Assembly: GCA_030642425.1 (NCBI GenBank)
Contig: DAOWNU010000039.1
Span: forward strand, 1-9,805
Source of the DNA: a bacterium
GTDB taxonomy: Bacteria > UBP14 > UBA6098
Direction: 5' to 3'
DNA length: 9,805 nucleotides
The position numbers and the translations under genes are program-made. Positions 1 through 5,617 of the stretch are shown piece after piece; positions within the stretch are counted from its first letter, which is position 1; every line of letters starts with the position of its first letter. Below the pieces are notes generated by a model that did not search any database, was not told the DNA's origin, and saw only the letters and a program-made list of their open reading frames with translations.

Positions 1-1
1 A

Positions 2-118
2 AAGAATATTATCATGGAAATACGGGCTGGTACCGGTGGCGACGAAGCTGCACTTTTCGCGTCGGACCTTTACCGTATGTATTCCCGCTATTCGGAAGTA
101 TTAGGTTGGAAAATCCAA
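2..118 (+). pseudogene. prfA: Peptide chain release factor 1, internal fragment (3' truncated)
   Basis: The frame reads K-N-I-I-M-E-I-R, then the hallmark AGTGGDEAALFA and DLYRMYSRYSE. These match the conserved stretch early in domain 2 of RF1, the factor that reads UAA/UAG and releases the finished peptide at the ribosome. The gene is already open at the left edge, so the Met at 14 is internal and not a start. RF1 similarity stops around 'GWKIQ' (110-118). The frame then runs through repeat-like DNA to a TAA at 197-199 with no RF1 character. The downstream part, including the catalytic GGQ loop of an approximately 355-residue protein, is missing. What lies upstream of the window is unknown. 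Because RF1 is normally essential, an intact copy should exist elsewhere, or the junction is an assembly artefact. The family call is confident; the cause of truncation is inference. Confidence 0.85.
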
Positions 119-184
119 ATGTCAAAGCCCGAATGTCACCGGACGCCCGGTGGCGAAATCAAATCCAAAGCTCAAATGTCAAAG
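111..184. repeat. Interleaved short direct repeats and a small hairpin at the prfA break
   Basis: AAATCCAAA occurs at 111-119 and 161-169, and CAAATGTCAAAG occurs at 116-127 and 173-184. Between them lies a perfect 6-bp hairpin, CACCGG (137-142) with CCGGTG (147-152) around a 4-nt loop. The block begins exactly where RF1 similarity fades, so it probably belongs to a dispersed intergenic repeat that replaced the rest of prfA. No gene is visible in it. Confidence 0.6.
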
Positions 185-205
185 GCCGTCCCACACTAAT
201 CTGTC

Positions 206-225
206 ATTCCGGCGATAGCCGGAAT
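206..225. repeat. Palindromic dispersed repeat (ATTCCGGC-GATA-GCCGGAAT)
   Basis: This is a perfect 8-bp inverted repeat with a GATA loop, set in the common intergenic context 'TGTCATTCC...GGAATCCAG'. Palindromes of this form occur in many copies in various bacterial genomes. Only one copy is in this window, so its dispersed nature is inferred from similarity, not seen here. Confidence 0.6.
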
Positions 226-275
226 CCAGTGGTGCGTTGCTGTAGCTTTCGGATACGGCCATCCCAATTTTTTCC

Positions 276-303
276 TTGACACAGCGCTTGAGGTGATTAT
301 ATT
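276..303 (+). promoter_or_regulatory. Sigma70-type promoter for the reverse transcriptase gene
   Basis: A perfect -35 TTGACA (276-281) is followed after 16 nt by TATATT (298-303). Transcription would start near 310, leaving a leader of about 110 nt before the reverse transcriptase ATG at 422. It is the best-matching promoter in the left part of the window. Confidence 0.6.
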
Positions 304-421
304 GGTGATTAGAAATGCCCTGTCATGCGGGACACCAGCGGGACGCGGGACATTTGAAAAAAGGCAAGCGAACAAAAAAGGCCTCGGAAGAAACGCCTGA
401 GGAAGGATATAAGGAGGAAAG
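304..421 (+). other. Structured leader of the reverse transcriptase gene
   Basis: The leader carries three copies of GCGGGAC (327-333, 338-344, 345-351), the last two directly abutting. TGTC (321-324) can pair with GACA (331-334). Near the gene, AGGC (379-382) can pair with GCCT (395-398), or CCTC (382-385) with GAGG (399-402); these two pairings exclude each other. A strong Shine-Dalgarno AAGGAGG lies at 411-417, four bases before the ATG. Some defence-associated reverse transcriptases use a non-coding RNA encoded just upstream, so this leader is a candidate, but it matches no RNA family I can name. Confidence 0.35.
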
Positions 422-1330
422 ATGGATCATCAAAGGGCAATGATACGACTAAAAAGCAACAAATTATTAAGTGCAGCATTTGATTATGCAGTTTTTGATC
501 GAATACATGGAGACAATTTTTATGACCCTATAGAAATAGAATACTCAAAAGAGAATAAAAAAGAAATAATCTCCGAAATAATTGAAGAACTTTCAAATAC
601 TACAGGATACAGTCCCAGGGTCGCTTTTGCATATTACCCACCGAAGAATCATCTGTGTGATAGAAGAATGATCTACATTCCAATTAAGGATCTAGTTGTA
701 AGATACGGTATAGCCATGATTTTTTCTGACGAGATTGAGCAAGATATACATGGCCAGTGTTTTGCGAATCGACGTGCAACAGGAGAATATCGGACACAAA
801 GATTTACAGAGGATTTCGCTATTGGCGGTTGGTCATCTTTCTGCCGTTGGCAAAAAGAACAATACACAAATCACAAAGTGCTTCTTAGGACTGATATATC
901 AGCTTCCTATGATTCAATTTCACATTCTTATCTTCTTGATGCGATAGAAAAGCATCTCATGATAAATCCTAAATCTCCTTTTATAAGTCTTTTTAAAAGA
1001 CTTCTTGAAGTTGAAGTTATATATTATGCCCAAGCCACCAAAAGAATAGAAGGACCGACTTTGATTAAACAGGGATTACCAATCGGTGATGGTGTAGAAG
1101 GTTATTTGGCAAACCTATATCTGAAAGATGTAGATGATGCTATGACTGATGCTGGAGCATGTTATGGAAGGTATGTAGATGACATAAGATTGTTTGGCGA
1201 TTCGCGACTATATGTTACAAATAACCTCAGGATTCTTCAGGAACATCTATTGAAGCTTGGGCTGAACTTGAATACATCTAAAACAAAAATTGCAGAGAAT
1301 GAAGATGATATTGCAAAGATAAGATCATAA
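422..1330 (+). CDS. Reverse transcriptase (UG/Abi or defence-type), catalytic part of a frameshifted gene
   Basis: This segment contains the fingers and palm of a reverse transcriptase. The template/primer-side motif 'RRMIYIPIKDLVVRYG' is at residues 81-96. Palm motif A, RTDISASYDSI, is at 156-166 with catalytic Asp158. Motif B, QGLPIGDG, is at 217-224, motif C, YVDD, at 251-254 with Asp253/254, and motif D-like GLNLNTSKTK at 280-289. The catalytic triad is intact. The start at 422 is fixed by AAGGAGG four bases upstream. The frame ends at TAA 1328-1330 right after the palm. No thumb follows in this frame; the rest continues in another frame from 1323. There is no integrase, maturase domain, retron msr/msd or variable-region repeat, which leaves the unassigned UG/Abi defence-like reverse transcriptases as the best guess. 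Composition is AT-rich compared with the chelatase gene, suggesting horizontal acquisition. The enzyme class is confident; the defence role is inference. Confidence 0.85.
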   Translation: MDHQRAMIRLKSNKLLSAAFDYAVFDRIHGDNFYDPIEIEYSKENKKEIISEIIEELSNTTGYSPRVAFAYYPPKNHLCDRRMIYIPIKDLVVRYGIAMIFSDEIEQDIHGQCFANRRATGEYRTQRFTEDFAIGGWSSFCRWQKEQYTNHKVLLRTDISASYDSISHSYLLDAIEKHLMINPKSPFISLFKRLLEVEVIYYAQATKRIEGPTLIKQGLPIGDGVEGYLANLYLKDVDDAMTDAGACYGRYVDDIRLFGDSRLYVTNNLRILQEHLLKLGLNLNTSKTKIAENEDDIAKIRS

Positions 1331-2048
1331 TTATCAATTAAGCTCCTTCGAAGTTGACGAAGACGAAGACGCAGGTAGTTCAATCAAAACCATAATAGAC
1401 CAACCATTTGATGAATTCGACAAGACCTTCAATAAAGACGACAAGTTTAACCCTAAGGATAATGGGAGGGACTTCTGTAAGTTTCTTAGTGCACATGTTT
1501 CTAATGGTGATCCTAAACTCCCATTATCGGAAAGAGAGAAGTGGCACATAGATAACCTTAAAGACATAATAGTAATAGGAAGAGGATCATCCAAACACGC
1601 GGGTTGGTTACTTGTTCAGTCGGCATTTTATAAAGAGGTAAAAACCACGACTAGAAAACATTCGCGTGCTATTCTAATTGATATCCTGTCAGGTGAAGCT
1701 GCATCTACGTATGCCAAATATCGCATTATTCATCATTTATTAAAAAAGAGAGGTGATCGTAGAACATCTTTCATTAATATTTTGCATGAAGAAAAGAAAA
1801 GTATAATATATAGCTTAATACCAAATTACCTATCGGAGAGTTGCTTTTTACTAAACCTAATTGGGCTTTATCTCGCTATGTTTAGAGGCGATTCGTTAGA
1901 TACATTAAAGCGATTAGTTAAAGAGAATTGTAAAGATTCCTGTGAACCAATTAGGAATACATTGGATTTAATCAATAATGTTCCAATTGAAACATTGATA
2001 AAAGAAGTCGATGATGGTGAACCCGACGACAAACCATCGCCTTATTAA
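1323..2048 (+). pseudogene. Out-of-frame C-terminal helical domain of the reverse transcriptase
   Basis: This frame is open without a stop for 241 codons after TAA 1320-1322. It overlaps the last 8 bases of the reverse transcriptase frame and is shifted +1 relative to it. It has no ATG, GTG or TTG for its first 150 or so codons (first TTG at 1782), so it cannot be an independent gene of this length. Its composition matches the upstream frame, and it starts where a reverse transcriptase needs its thumb. The product is mainly charged and helical, for example 'GWLLVQSAFYKEV' and 'SRAILIDILSG', with an acidic stretch 'FEVDEDEDAG' just after the junction and the end 'DDGEPDDKPSPY'. Known UG/Abi reverse transcriptases carry a helical-repeat C-terminal domain of similar size. 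Removing one base around 1322-1327 would restore a protein of about 540 residues. I find no recognised slippery motif, so a disabling indel or sequencing error is more likely than programmed shifting. Confidence 0.7.
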
Positions 2049-2051
2049 GAA

Positions 2052-2130
2052 TATCTTGCTTTACAAAGGAATCTCAAATGGCTAAACGAACACATTCGTC
2101 GGAGGCGACGCATAGAATCATAGCAAGATA
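2052..2130 (+). other. Stem-loop region downstream of the reverse transcriptase
   Basis: A perfect 9-bp inverted repeat, TATCTTGCT (2052-2060) with AGCAAGATA (2122-2130), begins 4 bases after the stop codon. It encloses a second perfect hairpin, CGTCG (2097-2101) and CGACG (2106-2110) around GAGG. The layout suggests a folded RNA of about 79 nt at the end of the transcript. It has no U-tract, so it is not a standard terminator. A 17-codon ORF starting with ATG at 2078 and ending with TAG at 2129-2131 lies within it, behind a weak AAAGGA; I regard it as doubtful. Confidence 0.4.
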
Positions 2131-2290
2131 GGCAGAGCATCATAGCGAGTTATAATAAGTAACAGCTGCCCTGCGCCCTATATATAAAAAAATAAAAAAT
2201 CCGCTTGCTATGTCGATAATTATCGCTATTTTGTTTTGCGGGGCGGTATTATATCGGCGGTCGGGATAACACTATTTCAGAACGGTTCGG
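2131..2290 (+). promoter_or_regulatory. Intergenic region upstream of the chelatase gene with a 12-bp palindrome
   Basis: This stretch is AT-rich and contains the perfect palindrome CGATAATTATCG (2214-2225), a candidate operator for a dimeric regulator. A TATTAT at 2247-2252 could be a -10 box, but no convincing -35 element sits at the right distance. There is no clear Shine-Dalgarno before the ATG at 2291. No gene is seen. Confidence 0.35.
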
Positions 2291-3424
2291 ATGTATCCAT
2301 TTTCTTCAATTGTCGGACAGGAAGAGGCCAAGCTCGCCCTTATGCTATCGGCGGTCGAGCCGGATATCGGCGGAGTCCTGCTTTCCGGCGTAAAAGGTAC
2401 GGGCAAATCGACCCTGGTGAGGGCCTTGCCGGGAATTTTGCCCGCGTTCGACGCAGTCGCCGATTGCCAATATAACTGCCCCCTTTCCGCGCCAGAAAAA
2501 GCGTGCGATATCTGCCGCGCGAAAATGGACTCGGGCGAGGAAATTCAAACGGTTGAATTGCAGCCGGAGCTTGTTACAGTTCCACTCGGCACGACAGAGG
2601 ACAGGCTGCTCGGGGCTGTCGATATCGAAAGGCTTCTCAGCGACGGCGAACTTCATTTCAATGCGGGATTACTCGCGAAAGCAAACAACCAAATATTATA
2701 TATCGACGAGGTCAATCTTCTCCCCGATAACCTCACGGACGATATTCTCGACGCCGCCGCGAGCCGGAAAAACACGGTCGAGCGGGAGGGCGTGTCTGTT
2801 ACGCACCCGGCGAGATTCACACTTATCGGCACGATGAACCCCGAGGAAGGGCAGCTTCGCCCGCAAATTCTCGACAGATTCGCCCTGTCGGTAAATATCG
2901 AGACGGTGAATTCGCCCGAGCTTCGCGCCGAGATTGTCACAAGAGCGCTCACACACTCGCTTTCTCCCGAAAAATTCGAGAGGGTATATAGCAAGGGCGA
3001 TATAAGGTTAAGAAAACGTATCGCTGCGGCAAAAATGAGACTTCCCGAAATTAAGATACCGGGAGATATAATAAAAACCGTCGCAATGGCTATGGCACAA
3101 CTCGGTGTCGACGGTCAGCGCCCCGATATTGTTACGATAAAATGTGCAATCGTTTTCGCCGCGCTCGAAGAGGACAAAAAGGTCTCGATGAAGCATGTGA
3201 ACCGTGTCGCCCCGATGGCTGTGTGTCATCGCACCCGCAACGGCGGCCTCAATCCGGCGCCGGAGAAATCCGCCGTGCTCGACGCTCTCGATAAATCCGC
3301 CGAAGCGATGAAGAAAGGGATGTCCAAATCGCCGACGCTCACGCTTTCGGATCTGGCGGAACACGCGCTCGAATTGGCGATAGCCGCTATTAAGCAGGCA
3401 AGCGAAGAGTCAAAAAAAAACTAA
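2291..3424 (+). CDS. chlI: Mg/Co-chelatase AAA+ subunit (BchI/ChlI-like short product)
   Basis: This is the AAA+ ATPase of class I metal chelatases, which hydrolyses ATP to drive Mg2+ or Co2+ insertion into a porphyrin or corrin ring in the cytoplasm together with a D subunit and a large catalytic subunit. The family start YPFSSIVGQEEAKLAL is at residues 2-17. Walker A GVKGTGKST is at 33-41, Walker B ILYIDE at 135-140, sensor-1-type GTMNPEEGQ at 180-188 and the LRPQILDRF arginine-finger region at 189-197. Cysteines 59, 63, 72 and 75 form a possible metal-binding cluster, a feature seen in many BchI homologues. The start is chosen because the family begins at this Met-Tyr-Pro-Phe; the Shine-Dalgarno is weak. 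At 377 residues it has normal BchI length. It ends in Lys-Lys-Asn-stop inside a run of nine A bases that forms the frameshift site. Confidence 0.88.
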   Translation: MYPFSSIVGQEEAKLALMLSAVEPDIGGVLLSGVKGTGKSTLVRALPGILPAFDAVADCQYNCPLSAPEKACDICRAKMDSGEEIQTVELQPELVTVPLGTTEDRLLGAVDIERLLSDGELHFNAGLLAKANNQILYIDEVNLLPDNLTDDILDAAASRKNTVEREGVSVTHPARFTLIGTMNPEEGQLRPQILDRFALSVNIETVNSPELRAEIVTRALTHSLSPEKFERVYSKGDIRLRKRIAAAKMRLPEIKIPGDIIKTVAMAMAQLGVDGQRPDIVTIKCAIVFAALEEDKKVSMKHVNRVAPMAVCHRTRNGGLNPAPEKSAVLDALDKSAEAMKKGMSKSPTLTLSDLAEHALELAIAAIKQASEESKKN

Positions 3425-3464
3425 CCGAATCGGGAGCCTATCGCGGTTTTGCCAAGCTCCCCGA
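3415..3464 (+). promoter_or_regulatory. Programmed -1 frameshift signal in chlD
   Basis: In the zero frame the sequence reads TCA AAA AAA AAC TAA, which contains the canonical X-XXY-YYZ heptamer A AAA AAC (3415-3421). A one-base backward slip moves the ribosome into the frame that continues CTA ACC GAA to the stop at 4426-4428. Eight bases downstream of the heptamer, TCGGGAGC (3430-3437) pairs with GCTCCCCGA (3456-3464), forming an 8-bp GC-rich stem with one bulged C and an 18-nt loop, an ideal stimulator at the usual spacing. No strong upstream Shine-Dalgarno-like enhancer is apparent. Published work on chlD describes -1 frameshifting that yields both small and medium cobaltochelatase subunits from one gene; this site fits that pattern. 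Confidence 0.85.
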
Positions 3465-4428
3465 CGATAAACTCGACTTTTTCCCGAACCAACTCGCCGG
3501 AAAACTACTAAAACAGCTTAAAGATTTTATTATAAAAACGGCCGTTCCGGGCAAGAAAGCGAGCATCGTAAAATCCGTGCTTTCCGATGTCGAAACGGGG
3601 ATTCGCGGCCGGATAAGTTATACAATTCCAACCGACGAACCCTCGAAAATAGAGGCCCTGCCGACAATCCGCTCGGCAATCCTCCACGGCAGACGACGGC
3701 CGCTTATCCCCCTGAATAAGTCATATTGGCGGCGCAATGTCCGCACCGCGCGTCCAAGAATTACTATAATGCTCGTAATCGACTCGAGCAGGTCTTCGCA
3801 CAATTACCTTATGGGACTGGGCAGCGTGCTCGAAAACCTTTTCAATCATATTCTCGATTCCGAATCCAAGGTCGGGATGGTCGCAATTCAGAACGATATC
3901 GCAAGGCTGCTGTTCACGCCGACACGCAACAGGCTGAGGGTTATTGGCGGAATGAAGGAACTCAAATGTGGCGGATATTCTCCGCTCGATAACGCCCTGA
4001 AAATCGCGCGGAGAGAGCTTGTCCGAATCCAAAGGGCGGACCCGGCACACAAGTCCATGCTGCTTTTGGTGAGCGATTGCTATCCGGAGCCGCTGCCAAT
4101 CAAGACTCTCGACCCTTACGAATCGAAGGAATATAAGGCGGTCAGGCATCAGGCAAAGCTTCTGACCGGCGCAAGATTGCCCGTCGTCGTTGTTGACCCG
4201 ACAAACCCGCACGCCGCAATAGCCGAGACGCTTCCGGGGCGGCGATTGGCGAGGTTTATTGCGAAATCCACGAACGGATCGTATATAAACATCCCCGCGG
4301 AGAAGGTTAGCGCGGGCGGATTTCGCGGGCCGAAATTTATTGTGGAAGAAAAGCTCGACAGGGAATCGATGAAGATCGCCGAGGGATTGAGCGGCGTGTC
4401 CGATATATTAAGGAAGACCGACCGGTAA
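3421..4428 (+). CDS. chlD: ChlD/BchD-type VWA region, expressed as -1 frameshift extension of the AAA+ gene
   Basis: Reading from the slip site, this frame adds 335 residues to the AAA+ part, giving a full-length ChlD-type product of about 712 residues (2291 to 4428), normal for this subunit. The first 50 or so residues are a linker. A von Willebrand factor A fold follows with the metal-site motif DSSRS (D498, S500, S502 in the fusion), GGYSPLDNAL near 561-570 in place of the usual GGTPL, and LLLVSDC near D596. The D subunit couples the AAA+ ring to the large CobN/ChlH/BchH subunit. The frame is open only from 3394. It has no ATG before the GTG at 3577, which lacks a Shine-Dalgarno and would discard clearly coding sequence, so independent initiation is unlikely. 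No large subunit gene is in the window, so cobalt versus magnesium cannot be settled here. Confidence 0.85.
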   Translation, partial: LTESGAYRGFAKLPDDKLDFFPNQLAGKLLKQLKDFIIKTAVPGKKASIVKSVLSDVETGIRGRISYTIPTDEPSKIEALPTIRSAILHGRRRPLIPLNKSYWRRNVRTARPRITIMLVIDSSRSSHNYLMGLGSVLENLFNHILDSESKVGMVAIQNDIARLLFTPTRNRLRVIGGMKELKCGGYSPLDNALKIARRELVRIQRADPAHKSMLLLVSDCYPEPLPIKTLDPYESKEYKAVRHQAKLLTGARLPVVVVDPTNPHAAIAETLPGRRLARFIAKSTNGSYINIPAEKVSAGGFRGPKFIVEEKLDRESMKIAEGLSGVSDILRKTDR

Positions 4429-4456
4429 GGGCGGTGGGCTGCGGAAAATATTTCTC

Positions 4457-4484
4457 TTGTGAGATGCTGTAAATTGGTTATATT
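4457..4484 (+). promoter_or_regulatory. Sigma70-type promoter upstream of the OLD-type gene
   Basis: TTGTGA (4457-4462) and TATATT (4479-4484) are separated by 16 bases, the same spacing and -10 sequence as the promoter at 276-303. Transcription would begin near 4491, about 130 nt before the preferred start at 4622. Confidence 0.5.
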
Positions 4485-4506
4485 GAGAGCGATGGTAATA
4501 AAATGA

Positions 4507-4532
4507 CGCGCCCACGCGGAATTGTGGGGGCG
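4507..4532. other. GC-rich imperfect hairpin between chlD and the OLD-type gene
   Basis: CCCAC (4511-4515) pairs with GTGGG (4524-4528), and three further pairs form outside one G-G mismatch. It lacks a T-tract, so a terminator role for chlD is uncertain. It lies in the leader of the downstream gene. Confidence 0.3.
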
Positions 4533-4621
4533 GGGAAATGCCCATCCGCAGAGCAGTTGAAAAACGTACTAACGCAGAGAATCGGAATGAGAAACTTTCT
4601 TACAGAATATGGTGTAACTTA

Positions 4622-5617
4622 ATGAAACTTATAAAAATCAAACTTGAGAATTTCGGACCTTTTAGATCCTATGAAATACCTTTTTCACAAGGGGAACATG
4701 ATTGCTTTCTTCTAACAGGAAAAAATAACGAAGGTAAATCGATCATTATTCTCGCCCTTAAACTTCTCTCAACAGCTTTAAAATCCATCGGTCGTACTCG
4801 ATATAGGCGTGTTATAGGTTATGACACGTATTACGATTTACAACGGACAGATCTACAAAATATAAATATTGGCCGACTAATTCATAACTATGAAGCTGAT
4901 CGCGCAACAATTGAAGCGATATTCGATTCAGGACTGAGCGTTACGATAGTATTAGACGCGGTTAATGATTATGTTTACGCAGATTTTATAGGGGATATAA
5001 TAAACGCTACAGATATTTTTGGCATTATTCCTCCTTTAGGACCTTTAGCGGAAAACGAGGAATACCTATCGCGAAAACATGTTCTATCCAGCATCGATAC
5101 AAATCTTGCACCGCGGCATCTTCGAAATCATTTAGCGCAAATAATCACAGACGAGGAATTCGCGATGGTCCAGGAGATAATCGCTGCTTCATGGCCACCT
5201 ATTGAGCTATTACATTATGAAAGAGATATTAGAGACAATACCCTAAAGTGCTTTTATAAAGAGAATCGAATAGACCGCGAAATATCTTGGGCTGGTCAAG
5301 GTCTTCAAGTTTGGTTTCAAATAGTTACCCACTTTGTGCGCTTAAGGAAAACCTCCATTATTGTGCTTGATGAACCAGAAGTGAATCTACACCCGGAGAA
5401 GCAGAACGACTTAATTAGATTACTTCGCGAATATCATGCAGGTAGTGTAATAATTGCCACCCACTCCGTTGAATTGATGAATAACGTTAATGTAAGCCAT
5501 ATTATACATGTTCAGAAAGCAAAAAAAAGGCCTATTGTAAAATCAACAAATGAAAGAGCGTCTCTTGAAATAATCCGCTCTCAGATTGGCAGTAATTTTA
5601 ATCTTATTGCTTCTTAA
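4622..5617 (+). CDS. OLD-type AAA ATPase domain (N-terminal part of an interrupted ATPase-TOPRIM nuclease)
   Basis: This is an ABC/SMC-like ATPase of the overcoming-lysogenization-defect (OLD) superfamily. Walker A GKNNEGKS is at residues 33-40. A signature-like AGQGLQVW lies ahead of Walker B IIVLDEPEVNLHPEKQ, with the catalytic DE at 250-251, and the switch His is at 281 in IIATHSVEL. The family usually begins 'MKLIKIKLENFGPF', so I chose ATG 4622. An upstream in-frame ATG at 4538 would add 28 residues without family likeness, although it follows a G-rich stretch. The frame stops at TAA 5615-5617, just before the TOPRIM domain, which continues in the same frame. Proteins of this type act in anti-phage defence. 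No UvrD-like helicase partner (as in Gabija) is present; a PARIS-like split ATPase/TOPRIM pair is an alternative. The gene is AT-rich relative to chlD. Confidence 0.8.
   Translation: MKLIKIKLENFGPFRSYEIPFSQGEHDCFLLTGKNNEGKSIIILALKLLSTALKSIGRTRYRRVIGYDTYYDLQRTDLQNINIGRLIHNYEADRATIEAIFDSGLSVTIVLDAVNDYVYADFIGDIINATDIFGIIPPLGPLAENEEYLSRKHVLSSIDTNLAPRHLRNHLAQIITDEEFAMVQEIIAASWPPIELLHYERDIRDNTLKCFYKENRIDREISWAGQGLQVWFQIVTHFVRLRKTSIIVLDEPEVNLHPEKQNDLIRLLREYHAGSVIIATHSVELMNNVNVSHIIHVQKAKKRPIVKSTNERASLEIIRSQIGSNFNLIAS

Noticed and set aside
1316..1335. Programmed +1 frameshift in the reverse transcriptase
   Set aside because: No CUU-UGA-type or other known +1 site, and the tRNA at UCA cannot re-pair well one base on. 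It is kept only as a broken gene with an open question.
422..2048. Retron, group II intron or diversity-generating retroelement
   Set aside because: No msr/msd-like inverted a1/a2 pair flanking the RT in the usual layout, no maturase or HNH domain, no intron domain V-like end, and no template/variable repeat pair seen.
2236..2475. 79-codon plus-strand frame at the start of the chelatase gene
   Set aside because: It overlaps the AAA+ Walker A region in another frame, and its Arg/Gly-rich translation is typical of a shadow.
3721..4212. 163-codon minus-strand frame opposite the VWA domain
   Set aside because: Shadow of the VWA coding frame; no domain, no ribosome binding site.
3577..4428. VWA protein as an independent gene starting at GTG 3577
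   Set aside because: No Shine-Dalgarno, and the same frame is coding-like from 3421. The slippery heptamer and stem explain expression as a frameshift extension.
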